A stretch of 64,000 nucleotides of DNA from Macrothele yani (lineage: Eukaryota > Arthropoda > Arachnida > Araneae > Macrothelidae): assembly GCA_039090855.1 (NCBI GenBank), contig CM077034.1:12537970-12601969 (forward strand), read 5' to 3'. Below, one piece after another: positions 19,467 through 30,055 of this stretch (positions within the stretch are counted from its first letter, which is position 1; the number at the start of each line of letters is the position of its first letter). The position numbers and the translations under genes were made by a program. The notes below the pieces were generated by a model. It had not been told where the DNA came from and searched no databases. It was given only the letters and a program-made list of their open reading frames with translations.

Positions 19467-21764
19467 AGAATCATGGAAGAAATACGGGATTACGCCATAT
19501 AATACAAATTTTGAAGATGACAATCCGATTTTTGGCGTAAATGTGACAAGGATGGTAAGTCAGATAATATCCGAAAACTTGAAAATTTTCATCGTCCTGG
19601 AGCGGGACTCGAACCCGCGTCTCCCAGAAAACGCCTAGGTATGCTAACCACTACACCACCCAGAACGACCAAGTTTCAAGTTTCCGATCAATTTGAATAT
19701 AACCATCACAGGGTTCGCTAGTCGAAGCAACCGGCATTCATGTTTAACAAATCTGGAATTTTAAGAATCTTATCCCGTGTTTGCCCGGAGAAGCAGATAA
19801 AACATGAAAGAAATACGGGATTACGCCATATAATACAAATTTTAAGGATGACAATCCGATTTTTGGCGAAAATGTGACAAGGATGGTAAGTCAGATAATA
19901 TCCGAAAACTTGAAAATTTTCATCGTCCTGGAGCGGGACTCGAACCCGCGTCTCCCAGAAACCGCCCGGGTATGCTAACCACTACACCACCCAGAACGAC
20001 CAAGTTTCAAGTTTCCGATCAATTTGAATTTAACCATCACAGGATTCGCTAGTCGAAGCAACCGGCATTCATGTTTAGCGAATCTGGAGGTTAATAATCC
20101 TATCCCGTGATTGCCCGGAGAAGCAGATAAATCATGAAAGAAATACGGGATTACGCCATATAATACAAATTTTGAAGATGACAATCCGATTTTTGGCGAA
20201 AATGTGACAAGGATGGTAAGTCAGATAATATCCGAAAACTTGAAAATTTTCATCGTCCTGGAGCGGGACTCGAACCCGCGTCTCCCAGAAAACGCCCGAG
20301 TATGCTAACCACTACACCACCCAGAAAGACCAAGTTTCAAGTTTCCGATCAATTTGAATATAACCATCACAGGATTCGCTAGTCGAAGCAACCGGCATTC
20401 ATGTTTAGCGAATCTGGAGGTTAATAATCCTATCCCGTGATTGCCCGGAGAAGCAGATAAATCATGAAAGAAATACGGGATTACGCCATATAATACAAAT
20501 TTTGAGGATGACAATCCGATTTTTGGCGAAAATGTGACAAGGATGGTAAGTCAGATAATATCCGAAAACTTGAAAATTTTCATCGTCCTGGAGCGGGACT
20601 CGAACCCGCGTCTCCCAGAAAACGCCCGAGTATGCTAACCACCACACCACCCAGAAAGACCAGGTTTCAAGTTTCCGATCAATTTGAATATAACCATCAC
20701 AGGATTCGCTAGTCGAAGCAACCGGCATTCATGTTTAGCGAATCTGGAGGTTAATAATCCTATCCCGTGTTTGCCCGGAGAAGCAGATAAATCATGAAAG
20801 AAATACGGGATTACGCCATATAATACAAATTTTGAAGATGACAATCCGATTTTTGGCGTAAATGTGACAAGGATGGTAAGTCAGATAATATCCGAAAACT
20901 TGAAAATTTTCATCGTCCTGGAGCGGGACTCGAACCCGCGTCTCCCAGAAAACGCCCGCGTATGCTAACCACTACACCACCCAGAAAGACCAAGTTTCAA
21001 GTTTCCGATCAATTTGAATATAACCATCACAGGATTCGCTAGTCGAAGCAACCGGCATTCATGTTTAGCGAATCTGGAGGTTAAGAATCTTATCCCGTGT
21101 TTGCCCGGAGAAACATAAATCATGAAAGAAATACGGGATTACGCCATATAATACAAATTTTGAGGATGACAATCCGATTTTTGGCGAAAATGTGACAAGG
21201 ATGGTAAGTCAGATAATATCCGAAAACTTGAAAATTTTCATCGTCCTGGAGCGGGACTCGAAACCGCGTTTCCCAGAAAACGCCCGGGTATGCTAACCAC
21301 TACACCACCCAGAACGACCAAGTTTCAAGTTTCCGATCAACTTGAATTTAACCATCATCATGAAAATTTTCAAGTTTTCGGATATTATCTGACTTACCAT
21401 CCTTGTCACATTTACGCCAAAAATCGGATTGTCATCTTCAAAATTTGTATTATATGGCGTAATCCCGTATTTCTTTCATGATTTATCTGCTTCTCCGGGC
21501 AAACACGGGATAAGATTCTTAACCTCCAGATTCGCTAAACATGAATGCCGGTTGTTCGACTAAAGAATCCTGTGATGGTTAAATCCAACTTGATCGGAAG
21601 CTTGAAACTTGGTCGGTCTGGGTGGTGTAATGGTTAGCATACCCGGGCGCTATCTGGGAGACGCGGGTTCGAGTTCCGCACCAGGACGAAGAAATTTTCG
21701 GATATTATCTGACTTAACATCCTTGTCACATTTACGCCAAAAATCGGATTGTCATCTTCAAAAC
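19467..21764. repeat. 330-bp tandem array with a tRNA-like core, terminal inversion
   Basis: Six minus-oriented units with tRNA-like cores near 19589-19669, 19926-20005, 20256-20335, 20586-20665, 20916-20995 and 21244-21323. The sequence then reverses at about 21353 and a plus-oriented unit follows (core 21617-21690). The core has an A box (GGTGTAGTGGTTAGC), a B box (GGGTTCGAGTCCC), a long acceptor-like stem (TCGTTCTGG/CCAGGACGA) and a T arm GCGGG/CCCGC. The anticodon loop lacks the invariant U33, so this is not a working tRNA gene cluster. Confidence 0.9.
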
Positions 21765-22011
21765 CGTAAAACAAATTGCATTGCACCAAAGTACGAACTT
21801 CAGTGTTTTGAACGCGTGTCTGGGGACTCCCGATTTCTCCCAAATGAATTTTAGATCCCCAGAAAATATTAAATAATAATATGGCTTTGATTCAATTGTC
21901 ATTTTTAAGAATAGCTTATTTATGCTCTGACTTTATTACAACCACATAAAAACAATTGGTTACAAAATGTAAAAAATATCCTTCACCAGAAAACATTCCT
22001 ACCTTCATGTC

Positions 22012-25000
22012 ATCATCATCATCATCATTGTCAACCATTATCAATCCACTGCTGGACGAAAGTCTCCCCAAGTTTCCTCCACAACGGTCTGTCTTGTGCC
22101 AGTCTCCTCCATGTCACTCCCGCATACTTTCGAATTTCATCCACCCATCTTCCATGTGGTCTTCTTCTGGGCCTTTTCCTGTCCCTTGGAATCCAATCTA
22201 AAATTTCGGCTGTCCATCGATGGTCTGTTCTTCTGGCAGTATGTCCAGCCCATTGCCATTTCAGGGATTTAACTCTGATCATGATGTCTTCCACTCTTGT
22301 CATTTTTCGGATCCACGTGTTCCTCTTCTTATCTCTCCTGGTTACAATAAGCATGCACCTCTCCATGCTGCTTTGAGTTGTCTGCAGCCTTTGTATGTCT
22401 CTTTTAGCTAAGGTCCACGTCTCTGCACCATACGTAAGCACTGGAAGGATGCATTGATCAAACACTTTTCTTTTAAGACATAATGGCATATTGCTCTTGA
22501 AAATTATGCTGTTTCTTCCAAAAGCTCTCCAGGCAAGTTTTGTATGCCGATTAATTTCTTCAACAATGCGACCCTCACTTGACATCTGCTGTCCAAGATA
22601 AACGTACGTGTCTGTTATCTCCAGCTTTTCTCCATCAATCGATAAATCTTCATTTCTTGTAAAAGCATTGAACATCACTTTTGTCTTCTGAAAGTTCATT
22701 TTTTGATCCCACTTCTTTACTCTTGTCAGCAAGTTCCTGGATCATACTCTGTAGCTCTGATGGGGTAGTTGCAAAAATGACTATGTCATCAGCAAAACGA
22801 AGGTGGGTTAGATAATCTCCATTAATCTTTATCCCTTTGTTTTCCCAGTTCAGTGATTGAAAGACATTTTCCAATGAGGCATTAAAGAGCTTCGGATATA
22901 TGGTGTCACCTTGTCTCACTCCTTTTCCAATTTTTATGTGTGTTGTATTTTCAAACAGCCGAATCTTTGCCCTTGCATTTTCATAGATGTTATTAATAAC
23001 ATTAATGTATGCATCTTCAATACCGCAGGATTTCAGAGCCATTGCAACTGCTGATGGTTTCACCGAATCAAAGGCTTTTTCATAATCGATAAAAGCCATG
23101 CACAATGGAAGTTCATATTCCCTCGCTCTTTCAATTAGTTCTCTCAGTACGTGGATATGATCTATTGTGCAGTAGCCACTCCTGAATCCAGCTTGTTCTC
23201 TCGGTTGAGCCATGTCCAGTGTCACCTTCAAGCGGTGTGAAAGAACTTTAGTGAAGATTTTATAAACCACTGATAGGAGGCTTATAGGTCTGTAGTTCCT
23301 GAGATCCTCAATGTCACCTTTTTTATGTAGCAAGATCATTGTAGCGTTGTTCCAATCCTCAGGAATTTTCCCTTCATTAAGGCATCGAGTGAAAATTTGG
23401 GCGAGTACTGTTTCGATTTCTCCACTTGCTTCTTGTATGATGTCTACAGTAATTCCATCTTCTCCTGGAGCTTTTCCCCGCTTCATGTTCTTGATTGCAT
23501 GTGCAACTTCTGCTGGGAGGACTGGAAGAACTCTGGTACCTTTCATGATGTCTGGAGTACATGTATCATCCCTTTCATATAATTTGGAGTAGAAATCTTT
23601 CACTCTTGTCAAAATTTCGCCTCTATTTCTTGTTACACAACCATCTTCTTTTCTCAGTGCCATAATCTGTTTTCTTCCCTTACTGAGATGTCCCTTTGCT
23701 ATCTTTAGGCTTTGGTTGTTTTCAATTGCTTTCCTTACTAGTTCACAGTTGAATTTCCTTACGTCTTCAGTGATACTTTTTCGTACTGTCTTGCATAGCT
23801 CTATATATTCCACTTTGGAAGTCACATCTTCTTTAGTTGTCCTCATCTCTCTTCTTTTTTGCATCAACATTTTGGTTTTTCCTGATAATTTGTTCTTAGA
23901 CCCAGCTAATTTTGTTGCTGTTTCCATAAGAGCTTTGGTTACTTTTCTGTTAACTTCAGAAATATCCACTTCTTCCGATGTTAGGCTTTCTAAAGCAGAG
24001 AACCTGTTCTTCAGTTCCAACTTGAAGGTATTATGGTGTTTTTTAAGGTTGGTTATGTCAATAGATTTTGTTTGTCTTATGAGCTTGCCACGTTCAAGTT
24101 TAGTGTTGAGGTGCATCTTACATCTCACCAATCTATGGTCACTACCTGTGTTGAACTTGTTTAGCACACTGCAGTCTTCTATGACGAATTTTTTGTTACA
24201 CATAATAAAATCAATTTCACTTGTCGTCCCATTTGGATGTCTCCATGTCCATTTCCTGTGTGGCTTTTTCTTGATAAAGGAGTTCAAGATGAAAAACCCT
24301 TCTGCCTCTGCAAACTCTACGAGAGTATTTCCACGCTGGTTTCTGTTGCCGTGACCGAATTTACCTACTGAAGTTTCATTCTGTTGCCGTTGCCCTATTT
24401 TTGCATTGAAATCTCCCATAATTATCTTCAAGTGCTGCTTACCTTTATTATTTAGATCACGAATTTCCTCATAAAATTCTTCAATTTCTTCTTCAGGATG
24501 ACTTGTGGTGGGTGCATAAGTTTGAATAATCTGAGCCTGGTATCTTTTCGAGAGTTGGATAACAAGTCGTGCAGCTCTGTCAGAGGAACTTTCAACTTCT
24601 ACAACTTTATCTTTCAGTTTCTTGTTTATTATAATTCCAACACCACTAGTTCTGCCAGTATCTGTCCCACGATAGTAGAAGAGATGTCCACTTTTCAGTT
24701 CAATGAGATCTTCTTTTCTCCTTACCTCACTTAGCCCGACGATGTCCCACTTGATCCTTTGTAGTTCCTCTTCCAATTCAAGAAGCCTTGAATCAGAAGA
24801 TAGGGAGCGTCCATTGTACGTAGCCAAGGTCAGCATCAGATGGCAGCCTAGTCCGGTCCTCCGGGGATTCTTAGCACCCTCTGCCTTCATGTCGCACTGG
24901 CCGTTGCCTTGGCCAGGTACATTCCAGCTGCCGGAGACTGAGGGCCAAGATTTAAGTTGTGGAGTCATTTTGGAGGGGTTTGGCCATAACTCACCACGCT

Positions 25001-25137
25001 GGCCAAGCGGGTTGGTGAGTGTGGGATAGCATTTCCTCTAATCCCGATGGTATAGTTATACCGCTATTGGCGGTCGTCAGAGCCCCTTTAGTGGGAACAG
25101 GATGTACCACGAGAAGGCGGGGTTGACATTTGTCAAA
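22012..25137 (-). mobile_element. RTE-type LINE, near full length (copy 1)
   Basis: A 3.1-kb element on the minus strand. The 3' end is a CAT-type simple repeat (22012-22027 on the plus strand) next to the conserved terminal sequence. The 5' leader, ending in the palindrome TTGACAAATGTCAA near 25137, is shared with the copy at 57.5-60.6 kb, so this is probably the true 5' end. Size, domain order and the simple-repeat tail fit the RTE clade. Confidence 0.9.
22031..24968 (-). pseudogene. RTE endonuclease-reverse transcriptase, one frameshift
   Basis: One polyprotein that would nick target DNA and copy its own RNA by target-primed reverse transcription. The first 772 codons (24968 to 22650) hold an APE-type endonuclease (LATYNGRSL, GLSEVRR, IMGDFNAKIG, TSEIDFIMC, GSDHRLVRC, residues ~45-290). 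The reverse transcriptase follows (GKAPGEDGITVDI, NYRPISLLSVVYKIF, QAGFRSGY, FIDYEKAFDSV, GVRQGDTI, RFADDIVIFA). The last 233 residues are in another frame. The shift is an extra base in the T-run at about 22698-22704, compared with the other copies. No gag-like first ORF is seen, as usual for RTE. Confidence 0.9.
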
Positions 25138-25327
25138 TATAAACTAACTTAATTCAAAAATTGTGGTCTTAGAACGAAAAAAATAAAATAAAATTAGAGA
25201 ATACAGTTAGAAACGTTTTCGGAGAAATAAGATATATCTTCTACGATGTGATTACAGAATTCTAGAGAACAGAAAACTTAAATTCTATGATCAGCGCTTT
25301 AGAATGGCTTAAATTTTCGCTAGATAT

Positions 25328-26243
25328 CATCATCATCATCATTGTCAACCATTATCAATCCACTGCTGGACGAAGGCCTCCCCAAGTTTCCTCCACAACG
25401 GTCTGTCTTGTGCCAGTCTCCTCCATGTCACCCCTGCATACTTTCGAATTTCATCCACCCATCTCCCATGTGGTCTTCTTCTGGGTCTTTTCCTGTCCCT
25501 TGGAATCCAATCTAAAATTTCGGCTGTCCATCGATGGTCTGTCCTTCTGGCAGTATGTCCAGCCCATTGCCATTTCAGGGATTTAACTCTGATCATGATG
25601 TCTTCCACTCTTGTCATTTTTCGGATCCACGTGTTCCTCTTCTTATCTCTCCTGGTTACACCAAGTATGCACCTCTCCATGCTTCTTTGAGTTGTCTGCA
25701 GCCTTTGTATGTCTCTTTTAGTTAAGGTCCACGTCTCTGCACCATACGTAAGCACTGGAAGGATGCATTGATCAAACACTTTTCTTTTAAGACATAATGG
25801 CATATTGCTCTTGAAAATTATGCTGTTTCTTCCAAAAGCTCTCCAGGCAAGTTTTGTACGCCGATTAATTTCTTCATCAATGGGACCCTCACTTGATATC
25901 TGCTGTCCAAGATAAACGTACGTGTCTGTTATCTCCAGCTTTTCTCCATCAATCGATAAATCTTCATTTCTTGTAAAAGCATTGAACATCACTTTTGTCT
26001 TCTGAAAGTTCATTTTTAATCCCACTTCTTTACTCTTGTCAGCAAGTTCCTGGATCATACTCTGCAGCTCTGATGGGCTAGTTGCAAAAATGACTACGTC
26101 ATCAGCAAAACGAAGGTGGGTTAGATAATCTCCATTAATCTTTATCCCCTTGTTTTCCCAGCTCAGTGACTGAAAAACACCCTCCAATGTGGCATGATAT
26201 ATATACCCTCACTGAAAAGACTTGATATATATACCCTCCAATG
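25328..26243 (-). mobile_element. 5'-truncated RTE with 11-bp target duplication
   Basis: The last ~0.86 kb of the RTE family, with an open 280-codon frame (25345-26187) containing RFADDVVIFA and the C-terminal domain. TCGCTAGATAT at 25317-25327 and 26244-26254 is the target duplication. Between the RTE homology (ending near 26193) and the right duplication are about 50 bp with GATATATATACCCTC twice, an untemplated or template-switch filler at the 5' junction. Confidence 0.88.
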
Positions 26244-26254
26244 TCGCTAGATAT

Positions 26255-26732
26255 ATATGTATTTAATAGGTGACACACAGAAAACAAGGCACAAGAGGAA
26301 AACATGTATTATAATTTGTACAACTGCATTTTGATTTTTGTTACCGGCAAAACACAGTGTTCGGAAATTTTTTCCAATGCTGTGTTTTATAAATAATCAA
26401 CTGTTAATTAGTCGCTGAGCCTTTAGCGTAATACACAACGATGTGTTTATATGTCCAGTACTGTAATGTTAAAAACATATGTTTAAAGTTTAAATAATGC
26501 TTTTTTTTTTTTAAAAAAACTACAGTGATGATAGTTTAGTTCATTCTCAATCCCTTTACTGTAGTGCTTTACAGTCATGTAGTTTTTCGTTGACTTTTAA
26601 ACTGATTATTTCGGATTTCCCGTGGAGCAGAGGCTTCTGAGAACCCCACTACCGACCCGCTGCTGCAACATGACATACGTCATCATCTCCAGCTCGCGTC
26701 TTCAGGGGAGCCGGCTCTAAGGACCAGCCCTT
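26255..26732. other. Unique sequence, no gene recognised
   Basis: AT-rich sequence with a T/A-run near 26504-26518, then a short GC-rich stretch (26640-26730) leading into the inverted repeat. Confidence 0.4.
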
Positions 26733-26938
26733 CTTCACAAGCGGCTAGATCCAGCACCTTGGCACACATCCAAGATTATCTCGTGCAGGAAGCCACGCCT
26801 CTCAGCCGTCAATCATTTAGGACTGTCAACATGGTCTGGTATTTTGTACCGTACAGGTAACGCAGATTTTTGAATCCGATCTGTTGTGACATCCTTCGGC
26901 GTGTTTTGCTACGTACCCATACGAAAGCATTGAAAAAT

Positions 26939-27139
26939 TTAAGTAATTTTTAGAAGCTCATATTTTTTGTTAAACTGGTTTGTCAGTGTAAATTTTTTCT
27001 GTGTTTGACATACTCTTTTTGCTTGAATACTCTCTTTCCATGTTTCAAATTCGTCCAGCGATTCGAATGATAGCACACGATCTTCTAAATTATATCCATG
27101 AGTGTAGCATAAATGTTGCTTTAAATCTTCAGAATACAA
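26939..27139 (-). pseudogene. Zinc-finger transposon protein fragment (left arm)
   Basis: A minus-strand frame reads MYSEDLKQHLCYTHGYNLED, then SFESLDEFETWKESIQ. The right arm encodes the same piece on the plus strand (near 27330-27470) with HGYNLEDRVLTFE and AEFETWKKSIE plus a stop. A zinc-finger end followed by FxSxxEFExWKxxIE resembles the N-terminal part of MULE/SWIM-type transposon proteins in arthropods. Family assignment is tentative. Confidence 0.42.
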
Positions 27140-27157
27140 TGCAATTCTATCTTAAAA

Positions 27158-27274
27158 ATGGAAAACACTTCTGTGCGATGTATTTATTGCGAAAAGAAAT
27201 TCAGTAGTGTTAGAGATCGAAATATGCATGTTAAAGTGATTCACAAATCACAGAAATCCTTTGATTCGCTTTGA
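27158..27274 (+). pseudogene. Short C2H2 zinc-finger frame in the loop
   Basis: 38 codons from ATG to TGA: MENTSVRCIYCEKKF, then SSVRDRNMHVKVIH. The C-x2-C-x12-H-x4-H spacing is a clean C2H2 finger. It is followed by KSQKSFDSL and a stop, and lies between the arms of the inverted repeat. Together with the arm-encoded pieces it is probably part of the same decayed transposon gene, perhaps its first exon. Confidence 0.5.
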
Positions 27275-28000
27275 AATTTCCATGAGCAGTAGAAAACTGT
27301 AATATTGCATTGTATTCTGAAGATTTAAATTAACATTTATGCTCTAATCATGGATATAATTTAGAAGATCGTGTACTAACTTTCGAATTGCTGGCGGAAT
27401 TTGAAACATGGAAAAAGAGTATTGAAACAAAAGATAAAGTTTTTTTTGCCAAAGTCAGAGGTATTTTCGTTAATTTTGCTACAATTTCAAAACACTACAT
27501 AAGCTAAAAAGCGCGCAAATCACAGCAAAATATGACGTAGCCATTCACAGTAAATTGCAATGAACTATTAAATCCCAAAGAACTGAAAAATATCAACAAG
27601 CTGAAGTATGCTGTCAAACACAGAAAAAAAATTCTACACTGACAAACTAGTTTAACAGAAAATATGATCTTCTAAAAATTACTTAAATTTTCAATGCTTC
27701 CGTAATGCAGAAACGACCAAGAGGGTAACCAACGCTATGTACGTAGCAAAACACGCCGAATGATATCACAACAGATCGGCTTTAAAAATCTGCGTTACCT
27801 GTACGGTAGAAACTACCAGACCATGTTGACAGTCCTAAATGATTGACGGCTGACGCAAAGGCTCACGGATGAGAGGTGTGGCTTCCTGCACGGGAGAATC
27901 TTGGATGTGTGCCAAGGTGCTGGATCTAGCCGCTTGTCCTTTCTTCTATAGCTCTGTATCTAGTGGGATGATCCCTGCGGTACAGGCAGGGTTCCCGGGA

Positions 28001-28234
28001 CTAACCCCTCCTCCTCCTCTCTTTGCACTGCAATACATCATCATAAGAGGAAGAGGAGTCCCGCCGGTCCCAGTACAGAGCACAAAATTTCCGTTGAACG
28101 TTCGTCACGGATTTCGTTTCTTGAAACCCAAACGCACACTCGGATATTGTGAAAGCAGCCAATTTGAAATTCACGTCGCTGGCGGTCGCGGTTACGGAAT
28201 TCGATGCTATGGCATTACGTGAGGTTAGAACCAT
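28001..28234 (-). pseudogene. DUF4817-like helix-turn-helix fragment
   Basis: The minus frame contains ECAFGFQETKSVTNVQRKFC. The pattern (a short helix, then ETKSVTxVQRxFR) is the N-terminal helix-turn-helix typical of arthropod transposon proteins whose C-terminal half looks like the relic at 13.75-14.04 kb. It begins at MVLTSRNA next to the CRE/YY1 block at 28.24-28.34 kb. Only this domain is present. Assignment is by motif resemblance. Confidence 0.42.
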
Positions 28235-28335
28235 GGAGGTAGGAATAAGGGGAGAATGTATGACGTCACAAACTTGAAGCTTTCTTAGCAGACAACGCTG
28301 ACTGTGTGACGGCCATCTTAAGACTGATAGTCGTT
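28225..28335. promoter_or_regulatory. CRE and YY1-like promoter block
   Basis: TGACGTCA at 28261-28268 and CGGCCATCTTAAG at about 28311-28323 (the reverse of AAGATGGCCG, YY1-like). The block lies between a minus-strand frame starting left of it and a plus-strand THAP-like start at 28402, so it could be a divergent promoter. The same CTTAAGATGG...TGACGTCAC arrangement recurs near 35.1, 36.75, 37.4, 38.1, 53.3 and 53.6 kb. Confidence 0.45.
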
Positions 28336-28401
28336 TTGAGTCGTTGGGTTACGTACACGATAAGTTTGCTCTTCGATATTTTAAAGTTTTTTTCTTTAGA
28401 A

Positions 28402-28470
28402 ATGGTGTGTTGTTACGCTTACGGATGTCACAACAATGGACCTTACCCGCCGCTCTTTGCATTCTGGGAA
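28402..28470 (+). pseudogene. THAP-like N-terminal fragment
   Basis: The frame starts MVCCYAYGCHNNG and continues to PLFAFWE. The C-x(2-4)-C start followed by a small insert and N is how THAP zinc fingers begin (CxAxGCxNR). The rest of the domain does not follow; after about 28490 the sequence is a SINE target site. It may be a decayed paralogue of the THAP domain at 29.42 kb. Confidence 0.4.
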
Positions 28471-28505
28471 ATTAACCACGTGATAGCGGACCAACAATGT
28501 TTCTT

Positions 28506-29359
28506 TCTTCTTTCTTGATTCTTGATTGGAGGTTTAACGACCACCGTGAGCAACTCAATGGGCTATAAGCAGTCACCCGTCCCTAATTTAGGGTCACTGG
28601 TTCCAGGGAAGGGAGAGAGCCAGTGCCGTAAGACAAACACAACATCCATGCCTCACCAGGATTCGAACCCGGACCCCGTTCGGACGAATGATCAGAGGCC
28701 ATCGCTTAGACCACTGCGCCACCGGGGCGGCAAACACCAACAATGTTTCTTATAGGTTACCGTAGTGTTGGATTTTTTGGATTGGAGGTTTAACGACCAC
28801 CGTGAGCAACTCAATGGGCTATAAGCAGTCGCCCGTCCCTAATTTAGGGTCACTGGTTCCAGGGAAGGGAGAGAGCCAGTGCCGTAAGACAAACACAACA
28901 TCCATTCATTGATTGATTGGAGGTTTAACGACCACCGTGAGCAACTCAATGGGCTATAAGCAGTCGCCCGTCCCTAATTTAGGGTCACTGGTTCCAGGGA
29001 AGGGAGAGAACCAGTGCCGCAAGACAAACACAACATCCATGCCTCACCGGGATTCGAACCCGGACCCCGTTCGGACGAATGATCAGAGGCCATCGCTTAG
29101 ACCACTGCGCCACCGGGGCGGCAAACACCAACAATGTTTCTTATAGGTTACCGTAGTGTTGGATTTTTTTTTTTTTTTGGATTGGAGGTTTAACGACCAC
29201 CGTGAGCAACTCAATGGGCTATAAGCAGTCGCCCGTCCCTAATTTAGGGTCACTGGTTCCAGGGAAGGGAGGGAGCCAGTGCCGTAAGACAAACACAACA
29301 TCCATGCCTCACGGGATTCGAACCCGGACCCCTTTCGGACGAATGATCAGAGGCACCGT
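28506..29359 (-). mobile_element. SINE1 cluster inserted upstream of a THAP pseudogene
   Basis: A full SINE1 (28520-28731) is flanked by the 16-bp duplication ACCAACAATGTTTCTT (28490-28505 and 28736-28751). A two-body copy follows (28783-29121). A copy missing the start of its head (29177-29355) has its own duplication ACCGTAGTGTTG(G)A at about 29150 and 29356. Removing the insertions restores a continuous host sequence leading to the THAP frame. Confidence 0.85.
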
Positions 29360-29419
29360 AGTGTTGAGTTCTGATAGTTATTATTGATAAATTTTGTATT
29401 TTCTAACAAATCTGCATTT

Positions 29420-29725
29420 ATGCCTAATTTTTGTTCTGCGTTTGGTTGTGTAAATAAGTTGCGCCACAGGAAATGCATCTAAGGGATAAGTTTTTACAGT
29501 TTTCCACTGAAAAGACTTGATATTTTGAAACAATGGTTGTGCAAAATGAAAAGAAAGGATTTTCACCATTATGTGCATTCAAGAATATGTTCTTTCCACT
29601 TTGTAGAGGACGATTTTGTTTACCAGACTTTTACAAATAGTAGGTAATTGAAACCTGAAAGCGTCCCGACAGTGTTGTTTCCAAAAAGAAACTTTGAAGA
29701 GAAAACGGATTGTGTATTTGGATAG
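29420..29725 (+). pseudogene. THAP zinc-finger domain pseudogene, copy 1
   Basis: Read from ATG at 29420: MPNFCSAFGCVNKLR, then a stop, GISFYSFPLKRLDILKQWL, HSRICSFHFVEDDF, another stop, LKPESVPTVLFPKRN. These are the landmarks of a THAP domain (CSAxGCxNR, FxxFP, W, C-x2-H, and the terminal AVPT-like motif). THAP domains bind DNA and occur in P-element transposases and host regulators. Two TAA codons inside the domain and a TAG at 29723 rule out one open exon, while the frame is otherwise kept. About 1.9 kb of non-coding sequence and SINEs lie downstream. Confidence 0.82.
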
Positions 29726-30055
29726 ATAAGTTTTTGAAATCGAAGTTCTACAAATTCTGCTCACCAAATTCATAGTTATACCTTTAAATAAGACCACCTA
29801 TTTGTTTGTTTTTCTTATGTCTCAAGCTACTTGTCATTATTAATATAAAATTATTATCTTTAGCTTGGTAATTTGGCATGCAATGGTGTTTTCTTTCATC
29901 ATCCCTTAATTAAGCTTTACTGATAATTTTCTCAAACACTGTGGTGCCTCAAACATCTCAAGCGTGTTATAAACAAACCTTACAAAACATCCCCTCAGTG
30001 AACATTATAATCATTGGTCTGTCTTGTACTTCAACTAACGACAGAATCTTCATTT
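29726..30055. other. Host-type sequence downstream of THAP copy 1
   Basis: AT-rich sequence duplicated almost exactly at 32740-33065. A plus-strand frame (GVVPQTSQACYKQTLQ region, near 29940) may be a further remnant of the same gene, but nothing in it is diagnostic. Confidence 0.35.

Larger units (their letters stand above)
26733..27940. repeat. 1.2-kb inverted repeat (foldback structure)
   Basis: The left arm (about 26733-27145) starts CACAAGCGGCTAGATCCAGC; the right arm (about 27305-27940) ends with its complement. The arms share blocks such as GGTAACGCAGATTTTT, GTTTTGCTACGTA and TAGAAGATCGTGT in opposite orientation. The right arm carries about 200 extra bp (27430-27640). The unpaired centre encodes a C2H2 zinc finger. 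This could be a transposon with long inverted ends or an inverted duplication of a zinc-finger transposon gene. Confidence 0.82.

Noticed and set aside
23311..24354. Plus-strand frames of 90-210 codons over the RTE
   Set aside because: They are antisense to the RTE reading frame, recur in every RTE copy and lack any domain signature.
29381..29797. Minus-strand frames opposite the THAP domain, also at 32395-32811
   Set aside because: They are antisense to the better supported THAP reading and are duplicated only because the block is.
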